Shown: piece after piece, positions 9,301 to 16,548 of the stretch
Position numbering within the stretch: the stretch's first letter is position 1
Layout of the letters: each line of letters opens with the position of its first letter
Source: Ferrimonas sediminicola
GTDB taxonomy: Bacteria; Pseudomonadota; Gammaproteobacteria; Enterobacterales; Shewanellaceae
NCBI RefSeq assembly: GCF_005116715.1
Contig: NZ_SWCI01000001.1
Span: 248,001-312,000, forward strand
DNA length: 64,000 bases
Direction of reading: 5' to 3'
Position numbers and translations under genes: made by a program
The notes under the pieces: generated by a model
Told to the model about the DNA's origin: nothing
The model's database searches: none
What the model saw: only the letters and a program-made list of their open reading frames with translations

Positions 9301-10118
9301 TCCGTTTTCCCTTATATCAGGGACATCCCGGGGCCTTGAGATCTGTATTCCCCCATATCAGGTGCAGTTTCAGTGCCCTGAGATCCGTTTTCCCCTATAT
9401 CAGGGGCTGTTCGAGTGCCCTGAGATCCGTTTTCCCCTATATCAGGCGAAGTTCCAGTGCCTTGAGATCCGTTTTCCCCTATATCAGGGGCTGTTTGAGT
9501 GCCCTGAGATCCGTTTTCCCCTATATCAGGGGCAGTTCCAGTGCCTTGAGATCCGTTTTCCCCTATATCAGGGGCTGTTCGAGTGCCCTGAGATCCGTTT
9601 TCCCTTATATCAGGGGCAGTTCCAGTGCCTTGAGACCCGTTTTCCCCTATATCAGGGGCAGTTCCAGTGTCTTGAGATCTGTTTTCCCCTACACCAGGTG
9701 CAGTTCCAGTGCCTGGAGAGCCGTTTTCCCCTATATCAGGGGGCAGTTCCAGTGCCTTGAGACCCGTTTTCCCCTATATCTGAGGCTGTTCCAGAGCCTT
9801 GAGATCCGTTCTCCCCTACATCAAGGGCAGTTCCAGTGCCTTGAGATCCGTTTTTCCCTATATCAGGGGCAGTTCCAGTGCCTGGAGAGCCGTTTTCCCC
9901 TCTATCAGGGGCAGTTCCAGTGCCTTGAGATCCGTTATCCCCATATTAGGGTCAGTTCCAGTGCCCTGAGATCCGTTTTCCCCTATATCAAGGAGCGCCC
10001 CGGGGGTTTCAGATCTGTTTTCCCCTATATCAGGGGCAGTTCCGGTGCCCTGAGATCCGTTTTCCCCTACATCAGGTGGCGCCCCGCGGGCCTGAGACCT
10101 GTTTTCCCTTACATCTAG
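9301..10118. repeat. Tandem array of about twenty 42-bp units
   Basis: Successive units start near 9302, 9342, 9384, 9426, 9468 and so on to about 10098. A typical unit begins CCGTTTTCCCCTATATC and ends AGTGCCTTGAGAT. Each holds a short hairpin, CCCCT-ATATC-AGGGG. Units 3-8 alternate between two versions (CTGTTCGAGTGCCCT and CAGTTCCAGTGCCTT), giving an 84-bp higher-order period, so the array grew partly by duplicating dimers. One unit (near 9720) is 43 bp and another (near 9931) 41 bp. Units are contiguous with no spacers, so it is not CRISPR. The period is a multiple of three, which is why long open frames run through it; these are not convincing genes. Confidence 0.9.
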
Positions 10119-10693
10119 TTGGCCCCGTAATCGTATTATGTAGCAAGCATTGGCGGATATGTTGGCTATAAAGGCATCTGTGCCACTTTGTAATGACCCA
10201 GAGAAGAGCTGCACAGGGTATAGTACTATTCAGATCAGGAGTCAGTCATGCAGAGCCCGATCTCAGTCTTCAGGTCAGGGATCTTGCGAGACAAAGTGTC
10301 ATACTCGCCTGTGCACCTTCTCCCACCGAGCCCCTATTCTGAGGATTAATGAGTTAAACTGTGGCTTGTCGATCAATGACCACAACGGCGCCCAATATGG
10401 TCGTTGAAACTGATTGATAGGTCTTGTGTCATGATCAGTCAGGTTCAACGGCAACATCGCGGCGGCAGGCATCGCCCCTATGACCCTGCTCGCATGTTGC
10501 TCAGCATGTTTGACCTCAACTCTGAGTTTGTCACGTACAGACGGTCAGCAGAACCAATGGAACTCTGAGAGTGCAAGGTCCAAGTGCGCGCATTTTGCCG
10601 CTTGCCTACACACCAGCCATCCTTTGCAGTACAAAGGTTTGAGATGGGAGTCAGGCAGCTACTGGTTCTTTCTACTGGTTACCTTGATTCTTG
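10119..10693. other. Long stretch without a clear gene; one imperfect hairpin
   Basis: No open frame here has a ribosome binding site or a recognisable product. An inverted repeat with 14 of 16 pairs joins 10403-10418 and 10434-10449 (GTTGAA.CTGA.TGAT against its complement), with a 15-base loop. A 46-codon open frame (10431-10571, ATG inside the right-hand side of the hairpin) has a protein-like composition (YDPARMLLSMFDLN) but no Shine-Dalgarno sequence and may be a gene fragment. Confidence 0.45.
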
Positions 10694-11020
10694 ATGACTC
10701 TGATATCATCTAGGACTAACATTCAACAAGAAAGCCGACATGCTTCCGTAAATGACATGATTCAGGATCAAGTGGTGAAGCACATGACTGAAAGCATCAC
10801 AGCATTAGAATCAGCCATAGAGCAGTTTCCCTTTATCTGTGAAATCCGGACTCCGGAGGAGCACAATAAGGCACTGCTCCTGATGGATCAGTTGATAGAT
10901 GACTATGACGTCAACGTGGCGATTATTGACGTCCTATGGCCAACCATTGAGCGCTATGAAAAAAGTGCCCCAGAATTGACTGAGTTCAATGACGAACTAG
11001 CGAAGCTGAACATAGGCTAG
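10694..11020 (+). CDS. HigA-like antitoxin N-terminal domain protein, no HTH
   Basis: About 108 aa from ATG 10694; no start has a good ribosome site, and in-frame ATGs at 10757 and 10784 are alternatives. The segment I-R-T-P-E-E-H-N-K-A-L-L-L-M-D followed by W-P-T-I-E-R-Y-E-K matches the pattern of the region that precedes the Xre helix-turn-helix in HigA-type antitoxins (R-T-E-E-E-Y-x-x-A-L, then L-x-x-L-I-E-x-Y-E). The helix-turn-helix itself is absent and the protein ends soon after. No RelE/HigB-type toxin gene is next to it. It may be a remnant antitoxin or an independent small protein. The similarity is from pattern reading only. Confidence 0.42.
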   Translation: MTLISSRTNIQQESRHASVNDMIQDQVVKHMTESITALESAIEQFPFICEIRTPEEHNKALLLMDQLIDDYDVNVAIIDVLWPTIERYEKSAPELTEFNDELAKLNIG

Positions 11021-11023
11021 TCA

Positions 11024-11105
11024 CCTTCGTGAATGATTGATGTTGGCAGTTTTGTCTAAATCCTCTGCTTCTTGTGGTAAAGACACCTAATTGGTTACGT
11101 TAGCT
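11024..11105 (+). repeat. 82-bp direct repeat, copy B (relic of helicase 3' end)
   Basis: This matches 7006-7087, and the first part would encode the helicase C-terminus (L-M-L-A) but is interrupted by TGA at codon 3 of the match. It lies right after the HigA-like gene, in otherwise unrelated sequence, so it looks like the end of a second, mostly lost copy of the element. Confidence 0.65.
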
Positions 11106-11263
11106 TTGCCACAACGAGTGGTCACATAGCAGTGCCTGAGTGCTAACCCGATGACTCTAGGACCTTCTCCTTCGACTTCTTTGACCTATATGGTTGACAT
11201 GTACTTGATTTAGTTGGACATTGTTTGGGATGACACAATGTTAACCGAATACGCGGAGATACC

Positions 11264-12553
11264 ATGTCGGAAATCACACATAATGCATCAGATGTCTTTG
11301 GCATCTCCAGGGATTTGCCTCTGAACTATGTTACTCGACCAACTGCCGACGACTTCCTTATTGAAAATTTAACAAGAGATAAGCATCTAGTAATTTACGG
11401 CAGCTCAAAACAAGGCAAGACAAGTCTGAGAAAGCACTGCCTTAACAGCGATGACTATATCGTTGTTCATTGCTCTAATAAGTGGTCGATTTCAGATTTG
11501 AATAGTGCGATTTTGAAAAAGGCTGGGTTTGAAGTCACGCAGTCAACGGCCAAGACTGTTTCTGGAAAATCAAAGATATTAGCTAAAATAAAAGCCAGTG
11601 TTTTTGGCGTGGGAGCCGAGGCTGGAACAGAGCAAGAAAGGCAAACTTCTGAGTCGACAACCACTCATCCTCTTGAGCTAGATCCTGAAGACGTCAACGA
11701 TATTATAAATTGTCTAAATCAAATCACTTTTAACAAATACATAGTTCTAGAGGACTTTCATTACTTATCTACTGAAGCACAGAAAGATTTTTCAGTTGCA
11801 CTAAAAGCATTTCACGAAGAGTCTCCTTATTGCTTCATAATTATTGGTGTATGGCTTGAAGAAAATAGACTGACTGTATACAACGGAGACCTTACAGGTA
11901 GGGTGGTTTCTATCGACGCAGATCTTTGGAAAGAGCATGAGCTTCAACAGGTAATATCAGATGGAGAAGCAATGTTGAATGTCAGCTTTACTGACGATTT
12001 CAAAGATCATTTGATACAAAACTGCTTTGGTAGTGTGTATATAGTTCAGGAGTCTTGTTACCAATGCTGTCAACGGTATGGCGTAAATCGTACTCATAGT
12101 GGTGATGTACTTTCTATTGGTTCAGAGGAGGATGCATCAGAGATCGTTGAAGGTGTAGTGAACCTACAAACAGGGCGATTCAATTCTTTTATTACTCAGT
12201 TTTCTGATGGGTTTCAGACAACTGAGTTGCAGATGCATCGTTGGCTTTTACACCCGGTATTAACAAGCAACATAGAAAATTTAAAAACTGGCATTCGATA
12301 CAGTGACATCAGAAAAGATCTGATGGGCCATCACCCAGCAGGCAAAGAACTGAATCCTGGTAATATTACACAGGCGCTTCAATCTACGGCTTCTCTACAA
12401 GCTAAGAAGGAAATCAAGCCAATCATTCTTGATTATGATCAAACAAATCTTCGATTAAATGTTGTTGATACTGGTTTCTTAATTTGGCTGAATAAACAAG
12501 ATAGGGATGAATTGTTAGCTTTGGCCGGAGTAGATGAAGAGACTAACAATTAG
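11264..12553 (+). CDS. P-loop ATPase, AAA/STAND-like, unknown function
   Basis: A 429-aa protein. Walker A is Y-G-S-S-K-Q-G-K-T-S-L near residue 45, and a hydrophobic strand ending I-V-L-E-D-F-H-Y-L near residue 160 is Walker B, with Glu-Asp followed by a histidine. A lysine/serine-rich insert of about 45 residues lies between them (around 90-135). The C-terminal 150 residues are helical and hold no recognised effector domain. GGAG lies just before ATG 11264 (CGCGGAGATACC). It is a solitary gene in island cargo with lower GC than the core. Lone ATPases of this kind occur in anti-phage islands, but no sensor, nuclease or repeat domain is visible, so a defence role is only a guess. Confidence 0.6.
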   Translation: MSEITHNASDVFGISRDLPLNYVTRPTADDFLIENLTRDKHLVIYGSSKQGKTSLRKHCLNSDDYIVVHCSNKWSISDLNSAILKKAGFEVTQSTAKTVSGKSKILAKIKASVFGVGAEAGTEQERQTSESTTTHPLELDPEDVNDIINCLNQITFNKYIVLEDFHYLSTEAQKDFSVALKAFHEESPYCFIIIGVWLEENRLTVYNGDLTGRVVSIDADLWKEHELQQVISDGEAMLNVSFTDDFKDHLIQNCFGSVYIVQESCYQCCQRYGVNRTHSGDVLSIGSEEDASEIVEGVVNLQTGRFNSFITQFSDGFQTTELQMHRWLLHPVLTSNIENLKTGIRYSDIRKDLMGHHPAGKELNPGNITQALQSTASLQAKKEIKPIILDYDQTNLRLNVVDTGFLIWLNKQDRDELLALAGVDEETNN

Positions 12554-12905
12554 GCCCAATAATGACGCTTACCGTTGAGCACAACATTAATATCAAGCAT
12601 GTAAAATGCTTATTTATGGCGTGCTCAACCTGTCAGGCAGATGGTGCCCAAGCCTATGGAGCATGATTCTTCGATTGCTTGCTTCGGGCGCCAGACTTAG
12701 TTCGTAACGTCTAACTTGGGTTAATTCAGATTGTACCTGACAGTTACATCAAAAAAATCCTGTCCCTGTTCCTTTTCATTTTATTCATTCCAGAGCTGAA
12801 TGCTTGCTCCAGAGTGCACAGGTAGATGCTAGAAGGGGTTTCTGAAGCCTAAGCACATTAAAAATAGGGTTTTATTGTAAGGTTTATGCAGATTTCTCAA
12901 CAAGA
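12554..12905. other. Non-coding gap with nested hairpin after the ATPase gene
   Basis: No gene is seen. A nested dyad follows the ATPase stop: GTTGAGCAC at 12574-12582 pairs with GTGCTCAAC at 12621-12629, and inside it AAGCAT (12595-12600) pairs with ATGCTT (12606-12611) around a five-base loop. There is no T-run after it, so it is not a typical intrinsic terminator. It could be a processing or recombination structure. Confidence 0.5.
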
Positions 12906-13346
12906 TCACGAGAAATCTGCGTACCTAAGGCGGTTCAGGATTTCGCGCAACGCCTTTCGACCTACGATGGTTTCCAACAACTTGGCCGGAGGTCGACCAC
13001 TAAGGGCTGGCAGTTTAGAATGAAGCCACTCATTCAGAGCATTGTCGTCATGCATGAAAACATCATTCAGTTCTGACCAAGTGGCTGTTAAATCACTGAT
13101 GCGTTCACTCTGAACTCTAGAAAGACGCTTGCGGTAATACAGTTTGCTCAGATTGGAAGTGTTAATGCCGATGGCTCCAGCTACGATCTGGCGGGGAAGC
13201 CGTTTCGCTACGAGTTTCAGTGCCCGACCTGTAAGGCGCTGCTCCTGAAGTATGGCTTCATGCAGTGCCGTTGTTGATTCTGGCTTTATTCCGGGTTCTA
13301 GTCTCGAGATCACGATCTCATCCAATGAGAGTGCTGTTGTAGTCAT
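12906..13346 (-). CDS. ParS/MbcA/Xre-family antitoxin, orphan
   Basis: A 146-aa protein. ATG 13346 is preferred because AGGAGG ends five bases before it; an upstream in-frame GTG overlaps that site. The middle has an Xre-like helix-turn-helix (V-A-G-A-I-G-I-N-T-S-N-L-S-K-L). The end carries the toxin-binding domain typical of ParS/MbcA (DUF2384): W-L-H-S-K-L-P-A-L-S-G-R-P-P-A-K-L-L, then R-L-R-Y-A-D. These antitoxins normally precede a RES-domain NAD-degrading toxin. None is encoded downstream (12560-12905) or upstream, so the partner is lost or elsewhere. The antitoxin fold call is fairly strong. Confidence 0.72.
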   Translation of the reverse strand: MTTTALSLDEIVISRLEPGIKPESTTALHEAILQEQRLTGRALKLVAKRLPRQIVAGAIGINTSNLSKLYYRKRLSRVQSERISDLTATWSELNDVFMHDDNALNEWLHSKLPALSGRPPAKLLETIVGRKALREILNRLRYADFS

Positions 13347-13667
13347 GTACACCTCCTTCTTACCTGAGTACTACAATAGCCCATGAATAGTCGTCACTTG
13401 GATACACATCTGCTCATGTGCCGCTGAACTCTTAGCATCTGACGATGAGAACCATCTTAGGGTCAAATTTTGTTAATTAAAGAGGTTTTTGAGTAGGAGA
13501 ACTGAGCTTTGGTTAACATTGATTCTTATTGTGTTAACCAAGAAAAATAAAGGACGTGCTATTACATGCCATATATGAGGAAAAACATGGCTCACTCACT
13601 CACTCATGTTCTGCAAAACGTACTCTTTTCCGTTCTGAGACCGGTCCGGTACCCTAGCGAATATAAG
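13347..13667. other. Right edge of the island, no gene seen
   Basis: The stretch is AT-rich, with a perfect dyad (13509-13541) and a small palindrome ACCGGTCCGGT near 13640. GC content rises to core level just after 13670. No tRNA or other RNA gene that could mark the insertion target is recognisable. Confidence 0.5.
13509..13541. repeat. Perfect 10-bp inverted repeat, candidate recombination core or operator
   Basis: TTGGTTAACA (13509-13518) and TGTTAACCAA (13532-13541) are exact inverted arms around 13 bases. The arm and spacer sizes are like a tyrosine-recombinase core site. Its position at the low-GC/high-GC boundary suggests an attachment site. No second copy at the other island end can be checked because that end is outside the window. 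A partial half-site, TGTTAACC, occurs near 11240. Confidence 0.35.
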
Positions 13668-13694
13668 AAAGCCCCGTCGATGACGGGGCTTTTC
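13668..13694. terminator. Bidirectional intrinsic terminator
   Basis: AGCCCCGTC (13670-13678) and GACGGGGCT (13682-13690) form a 9-bp stem with a three-base loop. TTTT follows on the plus strand and a T-rich tract on the minus strand. It probably ends the minus-strand pair 14278-13711 and insulates it from the island. Confidence 0.85.
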
Positions 13695-13710
13695 TGTTTC
13701 TGGGGGGAAC

Positions 13711-14034
13711 TCAGTCCCACAGCTTGCTGATCCCCCAGGCCGCCACCGACAGCAGGGCTACCGGGGCGGCGGCGGTCAGTACCGCGCCGGTGGCCATGCC
13801 GCCGCCCACCACAGCTCCTGCGGTGGCCATCCCCGAGGAGATGGCGGCGGCGCCGGAGGTGCCCGCCGCGCCCAGGGTCGAGGCGACCGCTGCCCCGGTG
13901 GTGCCTGCGGTGGCCGACATGATGGTGGCGGCGGAGCCGCCGGCGACGGCGGAGGCGGTGGAAAGGGCGGTGCCTGTGGTGGCCACCGCGCCGGTGGTTC
14001 CCACCAGCTTGGAGGTGTTGTTGGTGTCAGACAT
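13711..14034 (-). CDS. Ala/Gly/Thr-rich small hydrophobic protein
   Basis: A 107-aa protein that is almost entirely Ala, Gly, Ser, Thr and Val, with small-residue repeats (GTTGAVATTGTAL) and a more hydrophobic C-terminus (VALLSVAAWGISKLW). It probably contains one or more membrane helices. GAGCTCGACC upstream gives a weak ribosome site. It lies 40 bp downstream of the HicA-like gene on the same strand and just before the terminator. Composition recalls hydrophobic double-glycine-type peptides and phage-like membrane proteins, but no family is recognised. Confidence 0.5.
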   Translation of the reverse strand: MSDTNNTSKLVGTTGAVATTGTALSTASAVAGGSAATIMSATAGTTGAAVASTLGAAGTSGAAAISSGMATAGAVVGGGMATGAVLTAAAPVALLSVAAWGISKLWD

Positions 14035-14074
14035 GGTCGAGCTCCTGTGGGTTGCGGGGTTGCGGGGTTGGGGG

Positions 14075-14278
14075 TCAGCAGGGGGAAGCTTCCATCCTGC
14101 GCAGCTGGCTGCGCAGGTTGAGGTAGGCGCGGCGATCGCTGGGGGTGGCGGGGATCACCGCCGCCCTGCCCCAGGGGGCGATCAACTTGCCGTGCTTGCG
14201 TCCCTTCTGGAACTGCCAGCCTTTGCCAATGAACTGCTTCACCAGGGCGGAGATGCCGGGCTCTTTGCTGTACTTCAT
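14075..14278 (-). CDS. HicA-like small dsRNA-binding-fold protein
   Basis: A 67-aa protein with the HicA-type order: an N-terminal helix (ISALVKQFIGKGW), a strand ending in G-R-K-H-G-K-L with the histidine where HicA has its catalytic His, then a strand I-P-A-T-P-S-D-R-R-A and a last helix. HicA toxins are mRNA interferases paired with HicB. No HicB follows; the next gene encodes an Ala/Gly-rich hydrophobic protein. It is divergent from the 461-aa gene at 14378. It may be a non-toxic member of the fold. Confidence 0.5.
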   Translation of the reverse strand: MKYSKEPGISALVKQFIGKGWQFQKGRKHGKLIAPWGRAAVIPATPSDRRAYLNLRSQLRRMEASPC

Positions 14279-14377
14279 GTGACTTCCCTCGACTGCTGAA
14301 CCTGATGGAAACAGATTAAAATTGAACCGGTTACCTGTTAAGGTACAATTCAGGAGTACCTAAAAAGCCATTGACAA

Positions 14378-15763
14378 ATGCCAAGAATCAAAAAGAGCGC
14401 CGAGTGGATCCACCAGGCCCTGGATCTGCTGGTGGCCGGCCAGATCCGCCTGTGCCCGCAGCGCAATCCCGGTCGCTATGGGTGGCTGATGACCCTGGTG
14501 GAGCGGGTGCAGGCCAAGGTGCAGGCATCGGGAGCACCGCCGGAGCAGCGCCCCTATCTCACTCACTACCTGTTGTGCCTGCTGCAGGTGGAGGCCTCGG
14601 AGCTTCACCCCCAGGCCAGCCAGTGGCAGCGCTGGGTAGCCGAGAGTGCCAGGCTGGAGGGGGGAGTGACCCGGGAGCAGATCGACCAGCTCAGTGAGTA
14701 CAACAGGGACTTTCGCCGCGCCCTGGTGCACAAGCTGCTGGCGTCGCTGATGGCCCGCCTCGGCCTGAGTTTCGAGCCGGTGGCGGAGATGGCCGACGAA
14801 CTGATGGCGGATCCCGAGCTGGACCTCTCCGGAGTTGCCCCCGATCACCTGCTGGACCTGGTGCTCCACGCCTACCTGGTGGAGGACCTGCTGGCCCCGC
14901 TGAAGCTGCTGTGCTTTGCCTCGGACCGGGGATTGATCGACACTGCCGCCGTTCGTCCTCGCCAGCCGCCGCCCCTCTCTTACGCCGAACCGATACTGCG
15001 GCTCCACCTCTATCGCGAGTTCCAGATGATTGCCCACTTTGTCTGGGAGAGTGAGTTTCGCCGGGGGATCAAGGAGAGCAGGCGCGATTTCCCGGCGGAG
15101 CTGGTGGTGGCGGGCAAGCGCACCCCCCTGACCGCTCACACCAGGAAGCTGGAGATCGACCTGGCGCTGACCGAGACCTCGGCGGGCCAGCGGTTGATTC
15201 GCTCGCTGTTTGACCGGCAGGGGCAGAGGGACTTTGCTGCCGCCGTCAGCCCAGTCACCGTCGCCGGGATGGCGGAGGAGCGGGTGATGACCCTGCTGGA
15301 GTACGCCGTCACCGACTACCGCAAGCAGCTGTTTGTGGACGAGCAGGGCAGGGGGTATCGTTTCGGCCGGATGCTGTCGACCACCTGTGGCGTGCACCTG
15401 CACTACTTCCTGTTTGCCAGACAATCCCGGCTGGGACTGCCGATCTTCGTCGGCGGGGACGACCAGGCCGACTCCATGTCGTCACGGCTGGCGCGGCGGT
15501 TGCGCGACAAGCTTGGCATCAGCATCGCTGCCCGCACCCTCTACCAGGCCCACCGGCGGGATGACCAGGGCCTCTATCCGTCGGTGCAGCGACGCTGGCG
15601 GCAGTTTGCGCTGATCCACGCGCCCAACATCGGCAACTGGCATGAAAACCAGTGCTATTGTGCCTGCATCGGCGAGCGGCTGGCGCAGCTGTCTACGGAG
15701 CGGGACTCGGCTGCGCCTGCTTCGGAAAGTGAGGGTGCCGACAGCGAGGGGAATCCCGCCTAA
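14378..15763 (+). CDS. Hypothetical 461-aa protein
   Basis: No family recognised. The protein is soluble-looking, helical through residues 1-200 and rich in Leu, Arg and Glu. Residues 200-300 read as mixed alpha/beta. Near the C-terminus there is H-E-N-Q-C-Y-C-A-C-I with three close cysteines, then an acidic, serine-rich tail. There is no signal peptide or membrane helix. Codon use matches the GC-rich core. It is transcribed divergently from the HicA-like gene, 99 bp apart, and that AT-richer spacer must hold both promoters. Confidence 0.6.
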   Translation: MPRIKKSAEWIHQALDLLVAGQIRLCPQRNPGRYGWLMTLVERVQAKVQASGAPPEQRPYLTHYLLCLLQVEASELHPQASQWQRWVAESARLEGGVTREQIDQLSEYNRDFRRALVHKLLASLMARLGLSFEPVAEMADELMADPELDLSGVAPDHLLDLVLHAYLVEDLLAPLKLLCFASDRGLIDTAAVRPRQPPPLSYAEPILRLHLYREFQMIAHFVWESEFRRGIKESRRDFPAELVVAGKRTPLTAHTRKLEIDLALTETSAGQRLIRSLFDRQGQRDFAAAVSPVTVAGMAEERVMTLLEYAVTDYRKQLFVDEQGRGYRFGRMLSTTCGVHLHYFLFARQSRLGLPIFVGGDDQADSMSSRLARRLRDKLGISIAARTLYQAHRRDDQGLYPSVQRRWRQFALIHAPNIGNWHENQCYCACIGERLAQLSTERDSAAPASESEGADSEGNPA

Positions 15764-15837
15764 GCTTGGGGATGCGGCCCCGCCAGCCCCAGCGGTGGCG
15801 GGGCCCGATCATTCACCCAAGATGGGAGGTCCCTGCG

Positions 15838-16257
15838 ATGGATGTACTCTACAAAGCCGACGTTACCAGCACCGGCGGGCGCGATGGCCATGCGCGCTCC
15901 AGCGACGGCATACTGGATCTGGACCTGGCGATCCCCAAGGCCCTGGGGGGGGCCGGCGGCGCCGCCACCAATCCCGAACAGCTGTTTGCCGCGGGCTACT
16001 CCGCCTGTTTTATCGGGGCACTGAAGTTTGTCGGGGACCAGGAGGGGATCGCCATCCCTCAGCAGGTTGCCATCCGTGCCGAGGTGGGAATCGGCCAGAT
16101 ACCCGGGGGCTTCGGCCTGGACATCGACCTGCACATCAGCCTTCCCGGCCTGGATCGCGCCGCCGCCGACGCCCTGGTGGCCAAGGCCCACCAGGTGTGC
16201 CCCTACTCCAACGCCACCCGGGGCAATGTCGACGTCCGGCTGCATGTGACGGTATAG
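15838..16257 (+). CDS. ohr: Organic hydroperoxide resistance protein (Ohr/OsmC family)
   Basis: A 139-aa protein from ATG 15838, chosen because GGGAGGT lies about ten bases before it; the longer in-frame start lacks this. Ohr is a thiol peroxidase that reduces organic and fatty-acid hydroperoxides using two cysteines. Both are visible: G-Y-S-A-C-F near residue 60 and V-C-P-Y-S-N-A-T-R-G-N-V near the C-terminus, the classic Ohr signature. The length is normal. No OhrR-type MarR regulator is adjacent. Confidence 0.93.
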   Translation: MDVLYKADVTSTGGRDGHARSSDGILDLDLAIPKALGGAGGAATNPEQLFAAGYSACFIGALKFVGDQEGIAIPQQVAIRAEVGIGQIPGGFGLDIDLHISLPGLDRAAADALVAKAHQVCPYSNATRGNVDVRLHVTV

Positions 16258-16278
16258 GTCCCGGACGGAACGGCGCCC

Positions 16279-16417
16279 TCAGCGGGACGCCTGAATGCGA
16301 TGGAACAGCTGCTCGACCTCCTGGCGGCGACCGCGTCAGCCAGGCGGCGATCCGCCGCAGTGGCTGAGCCTTGCGGCGATTCAACTGTTGCCCCAGGTTG
16401 GACGCTTTTGCACACAT
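16279..16417 (-). pseudogene. Possible frameshifted small ORF
   Basis: On the minus strand, ATG 16417 opens a basic frame (Q-Q-L-N-R-R-K-A-Q-P-L-R-R-I-A-A-W-L). A plausible ending (R-Q-E-V-E-Q-L-F-H-R-I) stopping at 16279 lies in another frame. The 139-bp span is one base off a multiple of three, so a single-base shift near 16324 would join them into about 46 codons. No ribosome site is clear. Confidence 0.2.
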
Positions 16418-16548
16418 ATCTGTAGGGTTTCGGCCTGCGTTGCGGTAACTTAGGCATACTCTTGGCGAACTGTACGTCAGGGGTGAGCAACAGCTGATTT
16501 TCGATGACTAAGCCCGGCGAATGAGAACCGGGCGTGACAGGGGTGTCA

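Noticed and set aside
9301-10118. CRISPR array
   Set aside because: Units are contiguous, diverged and lack unique spacers; no cas genes are nearby.
9290-10214. Long open frames through the 42-bp repeats (repeat proteins with a 14-residue period)
   Set aside because: They exist on both strands and in more than one frame only because the period is a multiple of three and units lack stops. No ribosome site or signal, and the 43-bp and 41-bp units shift the frame.
12574-12629. Integron attC site
   Set aside because: The arms match GTTRRRY and RYYYAAC, but their order is reversed compared with attC, and there is no integrase of the integron class or cassette array.
13566-13738. Small plus-strand frame across the terminator at the island edge
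   Set aside because: It runs through a clear intrinsic terminator and has no good ribosome site.
14360-15424. Long minus-strand frame opposite the 461-aa gene
   Set aside because: It has the His/Gln/Gly-rich composition typical of antisense shadows in GC-rich genes; the plus-strand frame has a better start and codon pattern.
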